From Lacinutrix sp. WUR7 (GTDB lineage Bacteria; Bacteroidota; Bacteroidia; Flavobacteriales; Flavobacteriaceae), in NCBI RefSeq assembly GCF_016864015.1, contig NZ_CP045067.1, positions 2,986,001 through 3,050,000 on the forward strand: 64,000 nucleotides of DNA, in the 5' to 3' direction. This document shows positions 18,476 through 27,687 of the stretch, in pieces. The position numbers were made by a program, and so were the translations under genes. The notes below the pieces were generated by a model. It was given only the letters and a program-made list of their open reading frames with translations. It did not search any database and was not told the origin of the DNA. The stretch's first letter is position 1. Every line of letters starts with the position of its first letter.

Positions 18476-20173
18476 TTACTCTAGTTCCTTAGAATAAAAA
18501 CCATCCTTTAAATTTTCACTACGCTGTTGCGGAATTACCTTAAAGTACGTTTTAAAAAAATCAATTTGTTCTTGGTTTAAAGCAGGTAGCGGAATATTTC
18601 CTGTTCCCCAAAAGAAGTCCACATTATTCGGCGTGTGAATACTTGTGTTTTGTAACGAAAGCGTTTCATATTTTTCCGAATATTTAGAATTTTTATACGG
18701 AGTTATAAGGTATTCCGAAGAAAAAGTACTAGAAACGGCAAGCTGTTTATTGTTGCTAATTTGCTGATTATTTATCTTAAAAAATAAAGGTATTGCTGCA
18801 AGTATAACCGACATAATTAGAACAACCTGAATGCTTTTTCTATGCATCAATAGCTTGGAAGCTATAAGTAAACTAAAACACAATATAAACGGAAAGAAGA
18901 AGCGATATTGTGGCGACGTTAGTAATAGAAATACCATCGTGATTACGGCAACCGTATAAATAATATAAAACGCTTTTTTGTTTTTAGATTTTGCAATAAT
19001 AAATGGAACCACAGCCAAAAGGACTATCATTAATTTATTAAAAATTCCATGTAAACTAGGTGCTAGTAGCCAGCTTTTTAGTTTTGTTAAATAGGACGCG
19101 TTTTCAAATGCTTCGGCAGTTAAATGGTATGCATACGGTTTGGTGTAATTCGCAAAATAGGTTTCTATACTTGTGGGTAAACTCCAAGACGTTTTTAAAC
19201 TTTCTATTCCTTGTAAAGGAAACAATAAATTACCAGTAACTATTATATTTTTAATGGCAAATAGGAGCAAGGTTAGACTTCCAAATAAAACAATAATAGA
19301 GCTTGTGCTTCTTGTAAAAATGAAATAACGTTTATACAATACTAGAGCAAAAAGGCAAAATGGTAATGCGGTTAGTTTTATAAAAACCATAAAAAACGAA
19401 AGCATTACTACTGCAAGAAAAGCGTGTTTTGTATAGCTAGAATAGCATAGTATGAATTGATGTAAAAGTATAAAACTTAAGACATAAATCGCAATATCTG
19501 GTGATGGCGCAGATATAAATTGGAAGAAAAACACATTGGCTATTGGGAATAAACCAAAGATGAGATTTCCTTTTGAAGTGTCTTTTTTAGAGATATAATC
19601 ATGCAGTCTAAAAATAGCGTATACATTACCAAGGATTAATGCTAAAGCACTTAAATCATTAAATCTGTTGTAAATAAAGCTAAAATTAAAGGCACTTTGT
19701 AAAATGTGCCAACCAGAGGTTTGTCCTAAAAAAACATGCAAGTTTACCAAGCCATTTACAAAACCATATGCATTAAGCCATTTAATGGTTTGTATGTAAT
19801 ACGATTCGTTATCGATAACAAATGGAGGAGAAGCACTTTGTGCTAAAATAAGGATGCTTATAAGCCCTAAAACGATTTTAAAAAACGTAGATAGCCCAAG
19901 TAATTCTGTTTTTAGTTGCTGCCAAAAAGCAACTATTTCTTTGCTATTTAGAAATGCTAAAAGGATTGTAATGCTAATTAAAACAATATGAAAGTATCCA
20001 TTAATAGCAAACGGAATAGCCCAAATACTAGCAAGTAATGTAACTCCGAAAAAGCCAAAAAAGATAGTTATGATGCTATCTTGTTTTTGTGATTGTAAGA
20101 CACGGTTTATGCTAACGCCAATAATGCTGCTTATTGTAAGAATGTAAAGCCAGGAAAGGAGGATTAGTAGCAT
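18476..20173 (-). CDS. Multispanning membrane protein, LIC_10190-like
   Basis: A 565-residue protein with about a dozen membrane helices and a soluble C-terminal tail of about 90 residues. The motif ASPPFVIDNESYYIQTIKWL after the early helices and the SAPSPDIAIY loop recall polytopic glycosyltransferase-like proteins (GT-C fold), where an acidic residue in an early loop is important; the closest named family that I recall is LIC_10190. The donor would be a polyprenyl-linked sugar if it is an enzyme, but no substrate can be named. It is a single-gene unit between the TPR gene (convergent) and a repeat-bearing spacer. Confidence 0.7.
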   Translation of the reverse strand: MLLILLSWLYILTISSIIGVSINRVLQSQKQDSIITIFFGFFGVTLLASIWAIPFAINGYFHIVLISITILLAFLNSKEIVAFWQQLKTELLGLSTFFKIVLGLISILILAQSASPPFVIDNESYYIQTIKWLNAYGFVNGLVNLHVFLGQTSGWHILQSAFNFSFIYNRFNDLSALALILGNVYAIFRLHDYISKKDTSKGNLIFGLFPIANVFFFQFISAPSPDIAIYVLSFILLHQFILCYSSYTKHAFLAVVMLSFFMVFIKLTALPFCLFALVLYKRYFIFTRSTSSIIVLFGSLTLLLFAIKNIIVTGNLLFPLQGIESLKTSWSLPTSIETYFANYTKPYAYHLTAEAFENASYLTKLKSWLLAPSLHGIFNKLMIVLLAVVPFIIAKSKNKKAFYIIYTVAVITMVFLLLTSPQYRFFFPFILCFSLLIASKLLMHRKSIQVVLIMSVILAAIPLFFKINNQQISNNKQLAVSSTFSSEYLITPYKNSKYSEKYETLSLQNTSIHTPNNVDFFWGTGNIPLPALNQEQIDFFKTYFKVIPQQRSENLKDGFYSKELE

Positions 20174-20230
20174 ACTATTTATATAAATTCAAATTCCAAA
20201 AAAAACTAAATTCCAAAAAGAAAAAGAAAC

Positions 20231-20337
20231 TTCGACAAGCTCCGTATGACATTACGATTTATTTCGACTGCTCTCCATATGATAATTTGATATAATTCCA
20301 AAAAAAGAGATATTTCAACAAGCTCCGTATGACATTA
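20231..20337. repeat. Three copies of a 24-bp intergenic repeat
   Basis: Three units start at 20231, 20263 and 20314. The first and third are identical at 23 of 24 positions (TTCGACAAGCTCCGTATGAC, then ATTA); the middle one is a diverged copy (TTCGACTGCTCTCCATATGA). The first and third are each preceded by AATTCCAAAAA. On the minus strand they read TGTCATACGGAGCTTGTCGA, which resembles the GTCAT elements at 42.84-43.01 kb. No gene overlaps them. Confidence 0.75.
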
Positions 20338-20360
20338 AGTTTCATTTATAACACGGAACA

Positions 20361-21029
20361 CTAATCATTACCAACTATTTTCCCATCTACCATAGTGAGT
20401 TTTCTATCTGCCATATCTGCTAATTCTTCGTTATGCGTAACAATGACAAAGGTTTGTCCGAACTCATCCCGTAATTTAAAAAAGAGATTGTGTAGGTTTT
20501 CGGCAGAAGCACTATCTAGGTTTCCAGAAGGTTCATCTGCAAAAATTAAATCTGGATTATTAACTAAAGCTCTAGCAACAGCAACACGTTGTTGTTCGCC
20601 ACCAGAAAGTTCGTTTGGTTTGTGTTTGTATCGATGGGATAAACCCAAAAAATCTAAAAGTTCTTTCGCGCGTTTTTCTGCTTCCGCAGGTTTTGTTCCT
20701 TTAATAAATGCAGGAATACAAACGTTTTCTACAGCTGTAAATTCTGGTAATAGTTGATGAAACTGAAAGATGAAACCTATATTTTCATTTCTAAATTTAG
20801 CTAATGCTTTATCACTTAACGAAAGTATTTCTGTTCCTTTAATTTGAAAGCTAGATTCTTCTTTTTTGGAAGCTTTATCTAAAGTTCCAAGAATTTGTAA
20901 AAGTGTTGTTTTTCCTGCTCCAGAAGCACCAACAATAGATACAATTTCTCCTTTTTTTATATGAAGATTTACACCTTTCAATACGTGTAAATCTTCGTAA
21001 TATTTATGAATATTTTTAGCTTGAATCAT
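20361..21029 (-). CDS. LolD-type ABC transporter ATP-binding protein
   Basis: A 222-residue ATPase of typical LolD/MacB-family length. Walker A is GASGAGKTT at 34-42, the signature LSGGEQQR at 141-148, and Walker B LIFADE at 162-167, with the D-loop GNLD after it. In this family the protein drives either lipoprotein release to the outer membrane (LolCDE) or export by MacB-like permeases. No permease gene is adjacent, so which partner it serves is not shown; in Bacteroidota the lol genes are often scattered. It lies 51 bp downstream of the DUF5916 gene on the same strand. Confidence 0.92.
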   Translation of the reverse strand: MIQAKNIHKYYEDLHVLKGVNLHIKKGEIVSIVGASGAGKTTLLQILGTLDKASKKEESSFQIKGTEILSLSDKALAKFRNENIGFIFQFHQLLPEFTAVENVCIPAFIKGTKPAEAEKRAKELLDFLGLSHRYKHKPNELSGGEQQRVAVARALVNNPDLIFADEPSGNLDSASAENLHNLFFKLRDEFGQTFVIVTHNEELADMADRKLTMVDGKIVGND

Positions 21030-21080
21030 TATCTTTTTATCAAGCTATGAAAGTACTACTTTATGCTTAATCCAGCAAGT

Positions 21081-23516
21081 TTAAATGTTTTTAGGTTTCG
21101 ATTTAAAGATGTTTTTCACATTATTATAATCTATATAATAAACCATTCTAAGAGAAAAAACATGGTTTATATCTTCTTTAAACAAATCGTTTAAACTTGT
21201 AAAATAATCGTCTTTAGATGCGTTTGTATCGTTATACAATCTATTTCTGTATAATGCAGTTAGCTGACTTCCAGGAGCAAATTGCCAAGAGTAGGATAGG
21301 TCTAAATTCCAAGCATCAAAATTTACATCAGGATTATCTATATCTACTTTGGTATAACCGTCGTCTTGGTTTAAACGTCCGTTTTCTTGTAGTGCATATA
21401 AATCATTTTCATAAGTTACCGTACTCCAGTAATTTCTAAAGGTTAGATTTAGCGCATGAAAAGAGTTAAAGTTATAGCTTGCAGAAATACTATTAATTAT
21501 TGTTTCTTGATCACGTTGCCCATAAATAATGTCGTCATTATCTAGCGTTTGTACATAACCGCGTTCTTTTTTCTCCATATCATAATCAAAAGAATATTGC
21601 ATGATAAATTTATCACCAAGTTTTAATCTTGGAGATACCCCATAGAAGTAACTGGTGTAATCTCTTCCGCTTTCAAAAAGAGTTTCATAGCCAAAGTTAG
21701 CATCTAAGGCAAACGTTTTATTGTAGTTTGAAGAAATCCAACCATTCATATTCAACCAATCCTCAGAAATAAAGTAACGGTTTTCAGCTCTTGGTCCAAA
21801 GTAATCGTATTGTTTTCCTGGTTGTATCGCTATAAAACCACCAAAATCCATCAGACTCTTTTTTAAGTTTCCGCTAAAGTTTACATTAAAGTTTTTACCG
21901 GTATATGTATGAGGTTTAAAAAGGTAGCTTATATTGGCATTTACATATAAATAAAAATTGTTTAAGATTTTAGTAGGTTCAAAAATTCTATAACTTCCGT
22001 TAGCATAAAAATTACTAAAGTTATTTCTAAATAATATTCCCATATCATTAATATCGTATTCTTTGTCTACAGCTTCATGCTCAACGGAAAAACGATATTT
22101 CCCACTATTTTTACCAAAACCTATTCTACTACTATAACCAACTTGATTGTCTTCATCTGGTAGATTGATATCACTTCTTTTCGCTTGCGCAATAAAACCA
22201 TAGGTGTTTTTTTTGTTTACAAGATCTAAAAGTAAACCCGTTACATTGGCATCTCTTGCATGCCCATTTCTAGTGACATTGGTATTGATTAAACTTACCG
22301 AAGAATTTTTGTTAAACTGCTGGTCTACCACAAGAATATTGTAATTAGCCATAGGCTCTACCACTTCTTCACGAGTACTATTGGTAACATTATCTTTTAT
22401 ATGTGCTTTTGTTTTTTCGGTAATGGCATTAAAAACACCAATACCTAATCCGTTTTTGGTTCTACCAGAAACTTTAATCGCATTAAGCATGTTTACTTTT
22501 TCAGGATAGTCTACAAATTCTTCATCATCACTTAAAGCAACTTCTCCAACAGGAGCACTTCCAATTCTTCTAGAGTAAAATAAGTTTCCTTTAGAAAATA
22601 AATCAACACCTTCGGTAAAGAATTGTCTTTGTTCTGAAAACTGTTGTTCAAAAGGACCTAAATTTAATTGTACATTATCAAAACCTGACTGACTAAAATC
22701 GGGAATTAAGGTTGCGTCCAATGTAAAGTTTTCACTAATTCCGTATTTCACGTCCATACCAACACCATAGTCTGGGTTTTCACTGGAATTATAGGTAGCA
22801 GAAGCAAACGGATAAAAGCTTAATCGAGTAGGAGGTTCAATGTTTTCAATTCCTTTAATTTCACCATTATATAAACCTATGTATCCCTTGGTAACATCTA
22901 TAGGATTCCATGCGTATTGTGAGTTGTCTGTTCTAAATCTTCTATGAAATTGTAAACCCCAAGTTTGCACTTCTTGATTAGAAAAACGCAAAGCAGCATA
23001 AGGTATTTTTACTTCTACAATCCAGCCGTCATCTACAATTCTAGAAGCACTTTCCCAAACAGCATTCCACCCAAAATCTTCTCCAATAGTAGGATTTGCA
23101 ATAGCATCTGCTTGATGTCCGGTAGGGAAAACAAAAAACTCAACATCATTTTGTGCATCGTTATTCGGGTTTAAAACAATCCCGAAGAAATCTGAAATCC
23201 CAAAATTATCACGTTGCGAAAACTGTTTAATAATAGCTTCAGGAGTATCGTGTAAGTATGCAGCAAAAAAGATAGCATTATCATTATAAGTAACTTTTAC
23301 TTCTGTTTTTTGATGTTCCTTTTCGGTTGCACCAACATCTGGTCTAAATTGAATAAAGTCTCCAGCGATTTCTGCATTTTGCCATGCAGCATCGTCTAAA
23401 ACAGCGTCAATTTTTGGAGCTTGGTCTGTTCTTTTAATGTTTAATGATTTTTTTTCTTGAGCTTGCAAAGTAATAGCAGTAACCATTGCAAGAAAGAAAA
23501 TGATGAAATGTCTCAT
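21081..23516 (-). CDS. DUF5916 protein with N-terminal CBM9-like domain
   Basis: An 811-residue protein with a signal peptide (cleavage near TLQAQ). Residues about 30-210 are a family 9 carbohydrate-binding-like sandwich (IDAVLDDAAWQNAEIA, YAALRFSNQEVQTWGLQFHRRF in pieces). The rest is DUF5916, an outer-membrane-barrel-like domain with many aromatic strands, for example YASATYN-like and SYSWQFAPGSQLTALYRNR stretches. Proteins of this architecture are common and single-copy-like in Flavobacteriia but lack a defined substrate; they are thought to reside in the outer membrane. It has its own candidate promoter at 23588 and faces folE divergently. Confidence 0.88.
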   Translation of the reverse strand: MRHFIIFFLAMVTAITLQAQEKKSLNIKRTDQAPKIDAVLDDAAWQNAEIAGDFIQFRPDVGATEKEHQKTEVKVTYNDNAIFFAAYLHDTPEAIIKQFSQRDNFGISDFFGIVLNPNNDAQNDVEFFVFPTGHQADAIANPTIGEDFGWNAVWESASRIVDDGWIVEVKIPYAALRFSNQEVQTWGLQFHRRFRTDNSQYAWNPIDVTKGYIGLYNGEIKGIENIEPPTRLSFYPFASATYNSSENPDYGVGMDVKYGISENFTLDATLIPDFSQSGFDNVQLNLGPFEQQFSEQRQFFTEGVDLFSKGNLFYSRRIGSAPVGEVALSDDEEFVDYPEKVNMLNAIKVSGRTKNGLGIGVFNAITEKTKAHIKDNVTNSTREEVVEPMANYNILVVDQQFNKNSSVSLINTNVTRNGHARDANVTGLLLDLVNKKNTYGFIAQAKRSDINLPDEDNQVGYSSRIGFGKNSGKYRFSVEHEAVDKEYDINDMGILFRNNFSNFYANGSYRIFEPTKILNNFYLYVNANISYLFKPHTYTGKNFNVNFSGNLKKSLMDFGGFIAIQPGKQYDYFGPRAENRYFISEDWLNMNGWISSNYNKTFALDANFGYETLFESGRDYTSYFYGVSPRLKLGDKFIMQYSFDYDMEKKERGYVQTLDNDDIIYGQRDQETIINSISASYNFNSFHALNLTFRNYWSTVTYENDLYALQENGRLNQDDGYTKVDIDNPDVNFDAWNLDLSYSWQFAPGSQLTALYRNRLYNDTNASKDDYFTSLNDLFKEDINHVFSLRMVYYIDYNNVKNIFKSKPKNI

Positions 23517-23587
23517 TTGGTTTCGTGTTTAGTTTTTGATGGATAGATTAAAGACAACAAAAAAAATGAAATGTTACAGAAATCTGT

Positions 23588-23595
23588 CAAATCTA
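23588..23595 (-). promoter_or_regulatory. Candidate promoter for the DUF5916 gene
   Basis: Minus-strand TAGATTTG fits TAnnTTTG and is 71 bp upstream of the start at 23516. No -33 TTG stands out. Confidence 0.4.
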
Positions 23596-23615
23596 AAATT
23601 CAAATACTTTTTTTT

Positions 23616-23629
23616 TTTCATTAATGAAA
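23616..23629. promoter_or_regulatory. 14-bp palindrome between DUF5916 and folE
   Basis: TTTCATTAATGAAA is a perfect palindrome in the divergent intergenic region. It lies just upstream of the minus-strand promoter element and about 100 bp before folE, so it could be an operator. It follows a run of T and is AT-rich, so chance is not excluded. Confidence 0.3.
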
Positions 23630-23725
23630 GTAAAAATAGGAAGAATTTATTAATGTATAGTAACTAGGTTTAATAGGTTTCGACTTATTTTTTTTGCTTA
23701 TTTTTATAGAATTAATTTATATACG

Positions 23726-24322
23726 ATGCCATACAAACAATTTGAAGAGTATAATATTGACGTAACCGAAGGTATAAAAAAACAATTTAAAAATATTATT
23801 GAAGACTTAGGGGAAGATATCCAACGGGATGGATTACTTAAAACTCCAGAACGTGCAGCAAAAGCGATGCAGTTTTTGACGCAAGGTTATGATCAAAATC
23901 CGGAAGAAATTCTTAAAAGCGCTATGTTTAAAGAAGATTACAAGGATATGGTAATTGTAAAAGATATTGAATTGTATTCTTTATGCGAACATCATTTACT
24001 TCCTTTCTTCGGAAAAGCACATATTGCATACATACCAAACGGACAAATTGTTGGTTTAAGTAAACTACCAAGAATTGTAGATGTTTTTGCTAGACGATTG
24101 CAAGTACAAGAACGTTTAACACACCAGATATTAGATTGTATTAATGATACTTTAAAACCACAAGGAGTTGCCGTTGTTATTGAAGCTTCTCACATGTGTA
24201 TGATGATGCGTGGCGTACAAAAACAGAATTCGGTTACAACAACTTCTGGATTTAGAGGACAATTTGAAAAAATTGAAACAAGAAACGAATTTTTAAAATT
24301 AATTAGCACGAAGCTTTCTTAA
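23726..24322 (+). CDS. folE: GTP cyclohydrolase I
   Basis: A 198-residue enzyme that converts GTP to 7,8-dihydroneopterin triphosphate, the first step of tetrahydrofolate (and queuosine precursor) synthesis. Zinc ligands are visible as Cys87 and His90 in [10 protein letters not shown] and Cys158 in SHMCMMMRG. Other family motifs present are [20 protein letters not shown] (in part around 110-130) and [12 protein letters not shown] near the end. Length and motifs are standard for the homodecameric bacterial type I enzyme. It is a single gene, divergent from DUF5916, and followed by a small membrane protein gene that may be cotranscribed. Confidence 0.97.
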   Translation: MPYKQFEEYNIDVTEGIKKQFKNIIEDLGEDIQRDGLLKTPERAAKAMQFLTQGYDQNPEEILKSAMFKEDYKDMVIVKDIELYSLCEHHLLPFFGKAHIAYIPNGQIVGLSKLPRIVDVFARRLQVQERLTHQILDCINDTLKPQGVAVVIEASHMCMMMRGVQKQNSVTTTSGFRGQFEKIETRNEFLKLISTKLS

Positions 24323-24343
24323 CGCTAGGCTAATTGTAACATA

Positions 24344-24362
24344 TAGTATAAATTTTATACTA
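24344..24362. promoter_or_regulatory. Inverted repeat between folE and the next gene
   Basis: TAGTATAAA-T-TTTATACTA is a perfect 9-bp inverted repeat around one base, 21 bp after the folE stop and 48 bp before the following ATG. It is AT-only apart from two positions, so it is a poor terminator; an operator for the downstream gene is possible. Confidence 0.3.
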
Positions 24363-24410
24363 ATAAAGTGTCCGTTAATCTTGGCACTTTTTTTGTTTAA
24401 TATAAGCACT

Positions 24411-24698
24411 ATGAATTTACAAATTAAAAACAAATACAAATTATTAGCCATAAGCATCTTGTTAGATGTCATTGGTTTAATTCCATTTATTGATCTTGTT
24501 TGGGCACCACTTTCGGGTTATATTATGACAAGATTATATAAAGGTGAGATTGGAAAAATAGCTGGGGTTATTACCTTTATTGAAGAAGCTATTCCTGGAT
24601 TAGACTTTATTCCAACATTTACCATCATGTGGTTTTATACGCAAGTGATTAAAAAAAAGAAACCAGAAGATACTATTATAGAAGTAGATGCGGAATAA
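24411..24698 (+). CDS. Small integral membrane protein of unknown function
   Basis: A 95-residue protein with two or three hydrophobic segments (about 10-30, 45-55, 60-80) and a charged, lysine- and glutamate-rich tail. The sequence LLAISILLDVIGLIPFIDLVWAP and the amphipathic TFIEEAIPGLDFIPTF stretch look conserved in flavobacterial relatives that I remember, all unnamed. A TTG 30 bp upstream (24381) would add 10 residues; the ATG at 24411 precedes a positively charged start typical of such proteins and I chose it. It lies 88 bp downstream of folE on the same strand. Confidence 0.7.
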   Translation: MNLQIKNKYKLLAISILLDVIGLIPFIDLVWAPLSGYIMTRLYKGEIGKIAGVITFIEEAIPGLDFIPTFTIMWFYTQVIKKKKPEDTIIEVDAE

Positions 24699-24720
24699 GT
24701 ATTGAGTAGATATAATGAAT

Positions 24721-24755
24721 AAAAAAAATCTCCTCCCTTTTTAAAGGAGGAGATT
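24721..24755 (-). terminator. Rho-independent terminator at the end of the His-rich receptor operon
   Basis: A perfect 10-bp stem (AATCTCCTCC / GGAGGAGATT) with a 9-base loop, followed on the minus strand by a run of eight T. It lies 135 bp downstream of the receptor stop. It may also stop transcription arriving from the plus-strand gene, though the plus-side T run is weak. Confidence 0.7.
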
Positions 24756-24804
24756 GCATTTTAAATTTATGAGGTTTTAAAATGGCTTCGCATTTTATGT
24801 CAAA

Positions 24805-24850
24805 CTCTCCGATTCCTAAAAGAATCACCACTCTTTAACTAAAGAGAGGA
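24805..24850. repeat. Two short stem-loops next to the 24.7 kb terminator
   Basis: GATTC/GAATC (24811-24826) and CTCTTT/AAAGAG (24831-24846) form two adjacent small hairpins in the spacer, inside text reading ACTCTCCGATTCCTAAAAGA onward. With the hairpin at 24727 they make a compact three-hairpin block like the dispersed intergenic repeats of flavobacterial genomes. Whether other copies exist cannot be tested within this window. Confidence 0.4.
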
Positions 24851-24889
24851 ACAAGTACCAATGATAATAATCTTTCGACTTGTTTAAAA

Positions 24890-27133
24890 TTACAAAGTAT
24901 AACTCACCGAAAAGCTAAGATTTCTTCCAATATCATAAATACCATCTGGTTTTAATCTAGACAGATGGTTTATATATTTTTTATTGGTTAAATTAGTTCC
25001 TGTAATTTGAAACTGTAAAGCATTTTTAAACACATTAATTTCTCCACCAAATCCAGCACTTAATAAGCTGTATCCTCCAGTTTCTGTTTCAAAAACACTA
25101 GTGTTGTTTTGTTTTAAAGCAGTACTTAAAGTAATAAATGCATTCCCTTTTTCTAGGTGTTTTAGATTGTACTCGACACGTAATGTATTGTTTATTTTGT
25201 TTGCAGGAATTAATGGTAAATATGCACCACCATTTTGTTTTCCCGTAACGGTTTCAAAACTACTTTCTATATGTAACCAATCTAAAGGATGCGGATGAAT
25301 ATGAAAACCAAATTCTCCACCATAAAGTGCAGCATCCTCTTGAAGGTATAAATAAACAGGATCTTCATTAATACTTTCTCCGTTAGGAGATAAGTAGATA
25401 TAGTCATTTACTACATTATAAAAACCATTAGCAAAAACTTCTAAATGATCTGTTTTATATTCTAAAGCTAAATCGGTTTGAAAGTTTTGTTCATTATTCA
25501 AATTTTCGTTTCCAATTTCAAAACGGTTGGTTCCTTCATGAGAACCATAAGAAGTAAGCTCTGCAAGGTTTGGAGCTCTAAATCCGGAAGCTACATTTAA
25601 TCTAGCTACTATGTTTTTAGCAAGATTGGTTTTAAAACCTAAAGCACCATTAAAGCTATTAAAATTTTTGTTTAAAGCGTTTTCAACATTAACATTTCTA
25701 GTATCAAATCTAGCTCCTAATTGTACATCTATTTTTTCAAAATGAATATGCGAAGTAGCCAAAATACCAAAATCGTTAGTTGTTGCATTAGGGATTAATT
25801 CTTCTTCGCCATAATTCGTATTGGTTTGGTTCATACCTTGAACACCAACTATAGTTTCAAACTTGCCAATTTTTGGCATATGATATTTTACGTCATAATT
25901 AAAAGTTTTAAGTTTCATGTGTAATGCAGGATGTAAAACTTCTTCATGAGCATCTTCATCCTCATGATCGTCGTGGTCTTCCTCATGATCTTCTTCAAGT
26001 TCTTCGTGATGGTGTTCTTCTTCAAATTCTTTTCTGTCGTTGTACGTAAATCCGAGGTTTACATCTAAACTAGAATCTTTAAAAAACACTACAGTTTTAG
26101 AACTAAAAATATGATTTGTAATGTCTTGATAAGGTAATAACGGATAGTTTTTTAAACTTTGAATCCCTATTTCTTCCGGAATACCGAGCTTAGAAGCATT
26201 CAGATTATAACGCAATTCGGTTTTAAAGTTTACACCTTGATACCCTAAGCCTGCTTTTAAATCTTTTTCGTTAAAACGTGTATTGGTAACTCTATAGTCT
26301 TCGGTTTTATAATCGGCATGTTCTGCAAAACTTCCTCGAATTAAAAACTTAAACTTTTCACCAGAACTTTTATAGCCAAGATTAGTACTTAATCCTTCGG
26401 TATTAGTAAAATATTGCAAATTCACATTGGTTTCACTTTCATTTTCTTGAGCAAAACGTTCGGGATTTAAATATAAAACACCACCAAGTGCATCACTACC
26501 ATAGAGTAGGGAAGCAGGACCTTTTATAACTTCTACACTTTCTATTCCTGCATCATTAACACCAAGACCATGTTCGCTACCAAATTGCTGATTTTCTAGT
26601 CGGATACCTTGTGTATACACTAAAACACGATTAGAACTTAATCCGCGAATTACAGGTTTTGAAATACCAATTCCCGTGGAAATACCTTCCACACCAGGGA
26701 TATTGGTAATACCTTGCGCTAGATTAATGGCTCCTTTATTTTTTAAATCGGAAATTTTACGTTGTTCGACTTTCATTACGTTTTCACTTTGTAATTTGTG
26801 AAAAGGAGTAGAGACAATAACTTCTTCCATTTCAATTGCGGAAGATTGCAAACGAATCTCTAAATTTTCTGAAGAAGGAATAGTAATGGTTTGCGAAAAA
26901 GTTTCAAAACCAACATACGAAACTAATATTTTATAGTTTCCAGTAGGTAAGTTGTTTAATGTGAAATTACCATCATGATTTGTTGTTGTACCTTTTTCTA
27001 ATTGCGGAAAGTAAATGTTTGCAAAAGCAATAGATTGATTGGTTTCGCTATCTAAAACAGTTCCGTTAATACTGTTTTGTGCGTATATGTTGGTTGCCAA
27101 AAAAAGCAACAATAGTTTTATAATTTGTTTCAT
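24890..27133 (-). CDS. TonB-dependent receptor with a His/Asp/Glu-rich loop (probable metal receptor)
   Basis: A 747-residue outer-membrane receptor. In order: signal peptide (ending NIYAQ), a carboxypeptidase-regulatory-like domain at about 20-105 (NGTVLDSETNQSIAFANIYF), a plug at about 115-225 (KPVIRGLSSNRVLVYTQGIRL), and a barrel. At residues about 366-403 an extracellular loop is packed with His, Glu and Asp (EEEHHHEELEEDHEEDHDDH), as in zinc receptors of the ZnuD type; a zinc or other divalent-metal substrate is likely but not proven. The two upstream genes encode a small His/Cys membrane protein and a DUF6787 protein, fitting a metal-uptake unit. It has its own candidate promoter at 27249 and a terminator at 24721. 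Confidence 0.9.
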   Translation of the reverse strand: MKQIIKLLLLFLATNIYAQNSINGTVLDSETNQSIAFANIYFPQLEKGTTTNHDGNFTLNNLPTGNYKILVSYVGFETFSQTITIPSSENLEIRLQSSAIEMEEVIVSTPFHKLQSENVMKVEQRKISDLKNKGAINLAQGITNIPGVEGISTGIGISKPVIRGLSSNRVLVYTQGIRLENQQFGSEHGLGVNDAGIESVEVIKGPASLLYGSDALGGVLYLNPERFAQENESETNVNLQYFTNTEGLSTNLGYKSSGEKFKFLIRGSFAEHADYKTEDYRVTNTRFNEKDLKAGLGYQGVNFKTELRYNLNASKLGIPEEIGIQSLKNYPLLPYQDITNHIFSSKTVVFFKDSSLDVNLGFTYNDRKEFEEEHHHEELEEDHEEDHDDHEDEDAHEEVLHPALHMKLKTFNYDVKYHMPKIGKFETIVGVQGMNQTNTNYGEEELIPNATTNDFGILATSHIHFEKIDVQLGARFDTRNVNVENALNKNFNSFNGALGFKTNLAKNIVARLNVASGFRAPNLAELTSYGSHEGTNRFEIGNENLNNEQNFQTDLALEYKTDHLEVFANGFYNVVNDYIYLSPNGESINEDPVYLYLQEDAALYGGEFGFHIHPHPLDWLHIESSFETVTGKQNGGAYLPLIPANKINNTLRVEYNLKHLEKGNAFITLSTALKQNNTSVFETETGGYSLLSAGFGGEINVFKNALQFQITGTNLTNKKYINHLSRLKPDGIYDIGRNLSFSVSYTL

Positions 27134-27248
27134 TGTATAATTAATTTAATGGGTATGGTACTGAAGTGTTTTCAGCTCTAATACCAAATGCGTTTTAAAA
27201 TAACAGATAGTAAATTGGAATTGTATTTTCTTTAGATGCCATAAAAAA

Positions 27249-27256
27249 CAAAAGTA
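27249..27256 (-). promoter_or_regulatory. Candidate promoter for the His-rich receptor
   Basis: Minus-strand TACTTTTG fits TAnnTTTG and lies 115 bp before the receptor start. The long leader between them has no recognisable riboswitch. Confidence 0.35.
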
Positions 27257-27348
27257 TAACCTAAGTTACAGTTTTATTTTCATAAAAACAGAAAGGAAAT
27301 AGAAACGAATTTAATCGACTATTTTGAAGTGTACTTGGTGTAACGTCA

Positions 27349-27684
27349 TTAAACTAATTGTGGAGGACCACGTAACGCAAAGGATAGGCGTTGATATTCG
27401 GAAATAAATTGATATTGTGAAGTATGTAATTTGTGGTTATTTTCTATAGGAACGAAACGAACAGCTACGGTTTTAAAAACAAATGGTTTATTGATTTTAA
27501 ATTTATAAAACTCACAGTCTACATCTAAGGTGTGTAAGTGTGTTTGACTTAAATTATCTGTACAAAAATCGTGTGTATGATTTTCAAAAACATGACCAAG
27601 CTTCACTATACTAGGTATAAGTATAGTAACTATAAGGAGTATAGTTACAAATTTAAAGACGCTATGTTCTTGAATGGATTTCAT
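27349..27684 (-). CDS. Small membrane-anchored His/Cys protein next to the metal receptor
   Basis: A 111-residue protein with one N-terminal membrane segment (about 12-28), then a short exported part containing HVFENHTHDFCTDN, THLHTLDVDC and further histidines. The spacing of His and Cys suggests metal binding. A C-terminal ending of LRGPPQLV-type recurs in small proteins that I recall upstream of metal TonB receptors in Bacteroidota; the family has no firm name. It starts 3 bp after the stop of the DUF6787 gene and precedes the receptor by about 215 bp. A metal-binding or metal-sensing helper is inferred from motif and context. Confidence 0.7.
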   Translation of the reverse strand: MKSIQEHSVFKFVTILLIVTILIPSIVKLGHVFENHTHDFCTDNLSQTHLHTLDVDCEFYKFKINKPFVFKTVAVRFVPIENNHKLHTSQYQFISEYQRLSFALRGPPQLV

Positions 27685-27687
27685 GTT

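Noticed and set aside
24890-27348. Riboswitch (for example cobalamin) before the His-rich receptor
   Set aside because: The leader has no conserved cobalamin or other riboswitch core that I can recognise; the His-rich loop points to metal instead.
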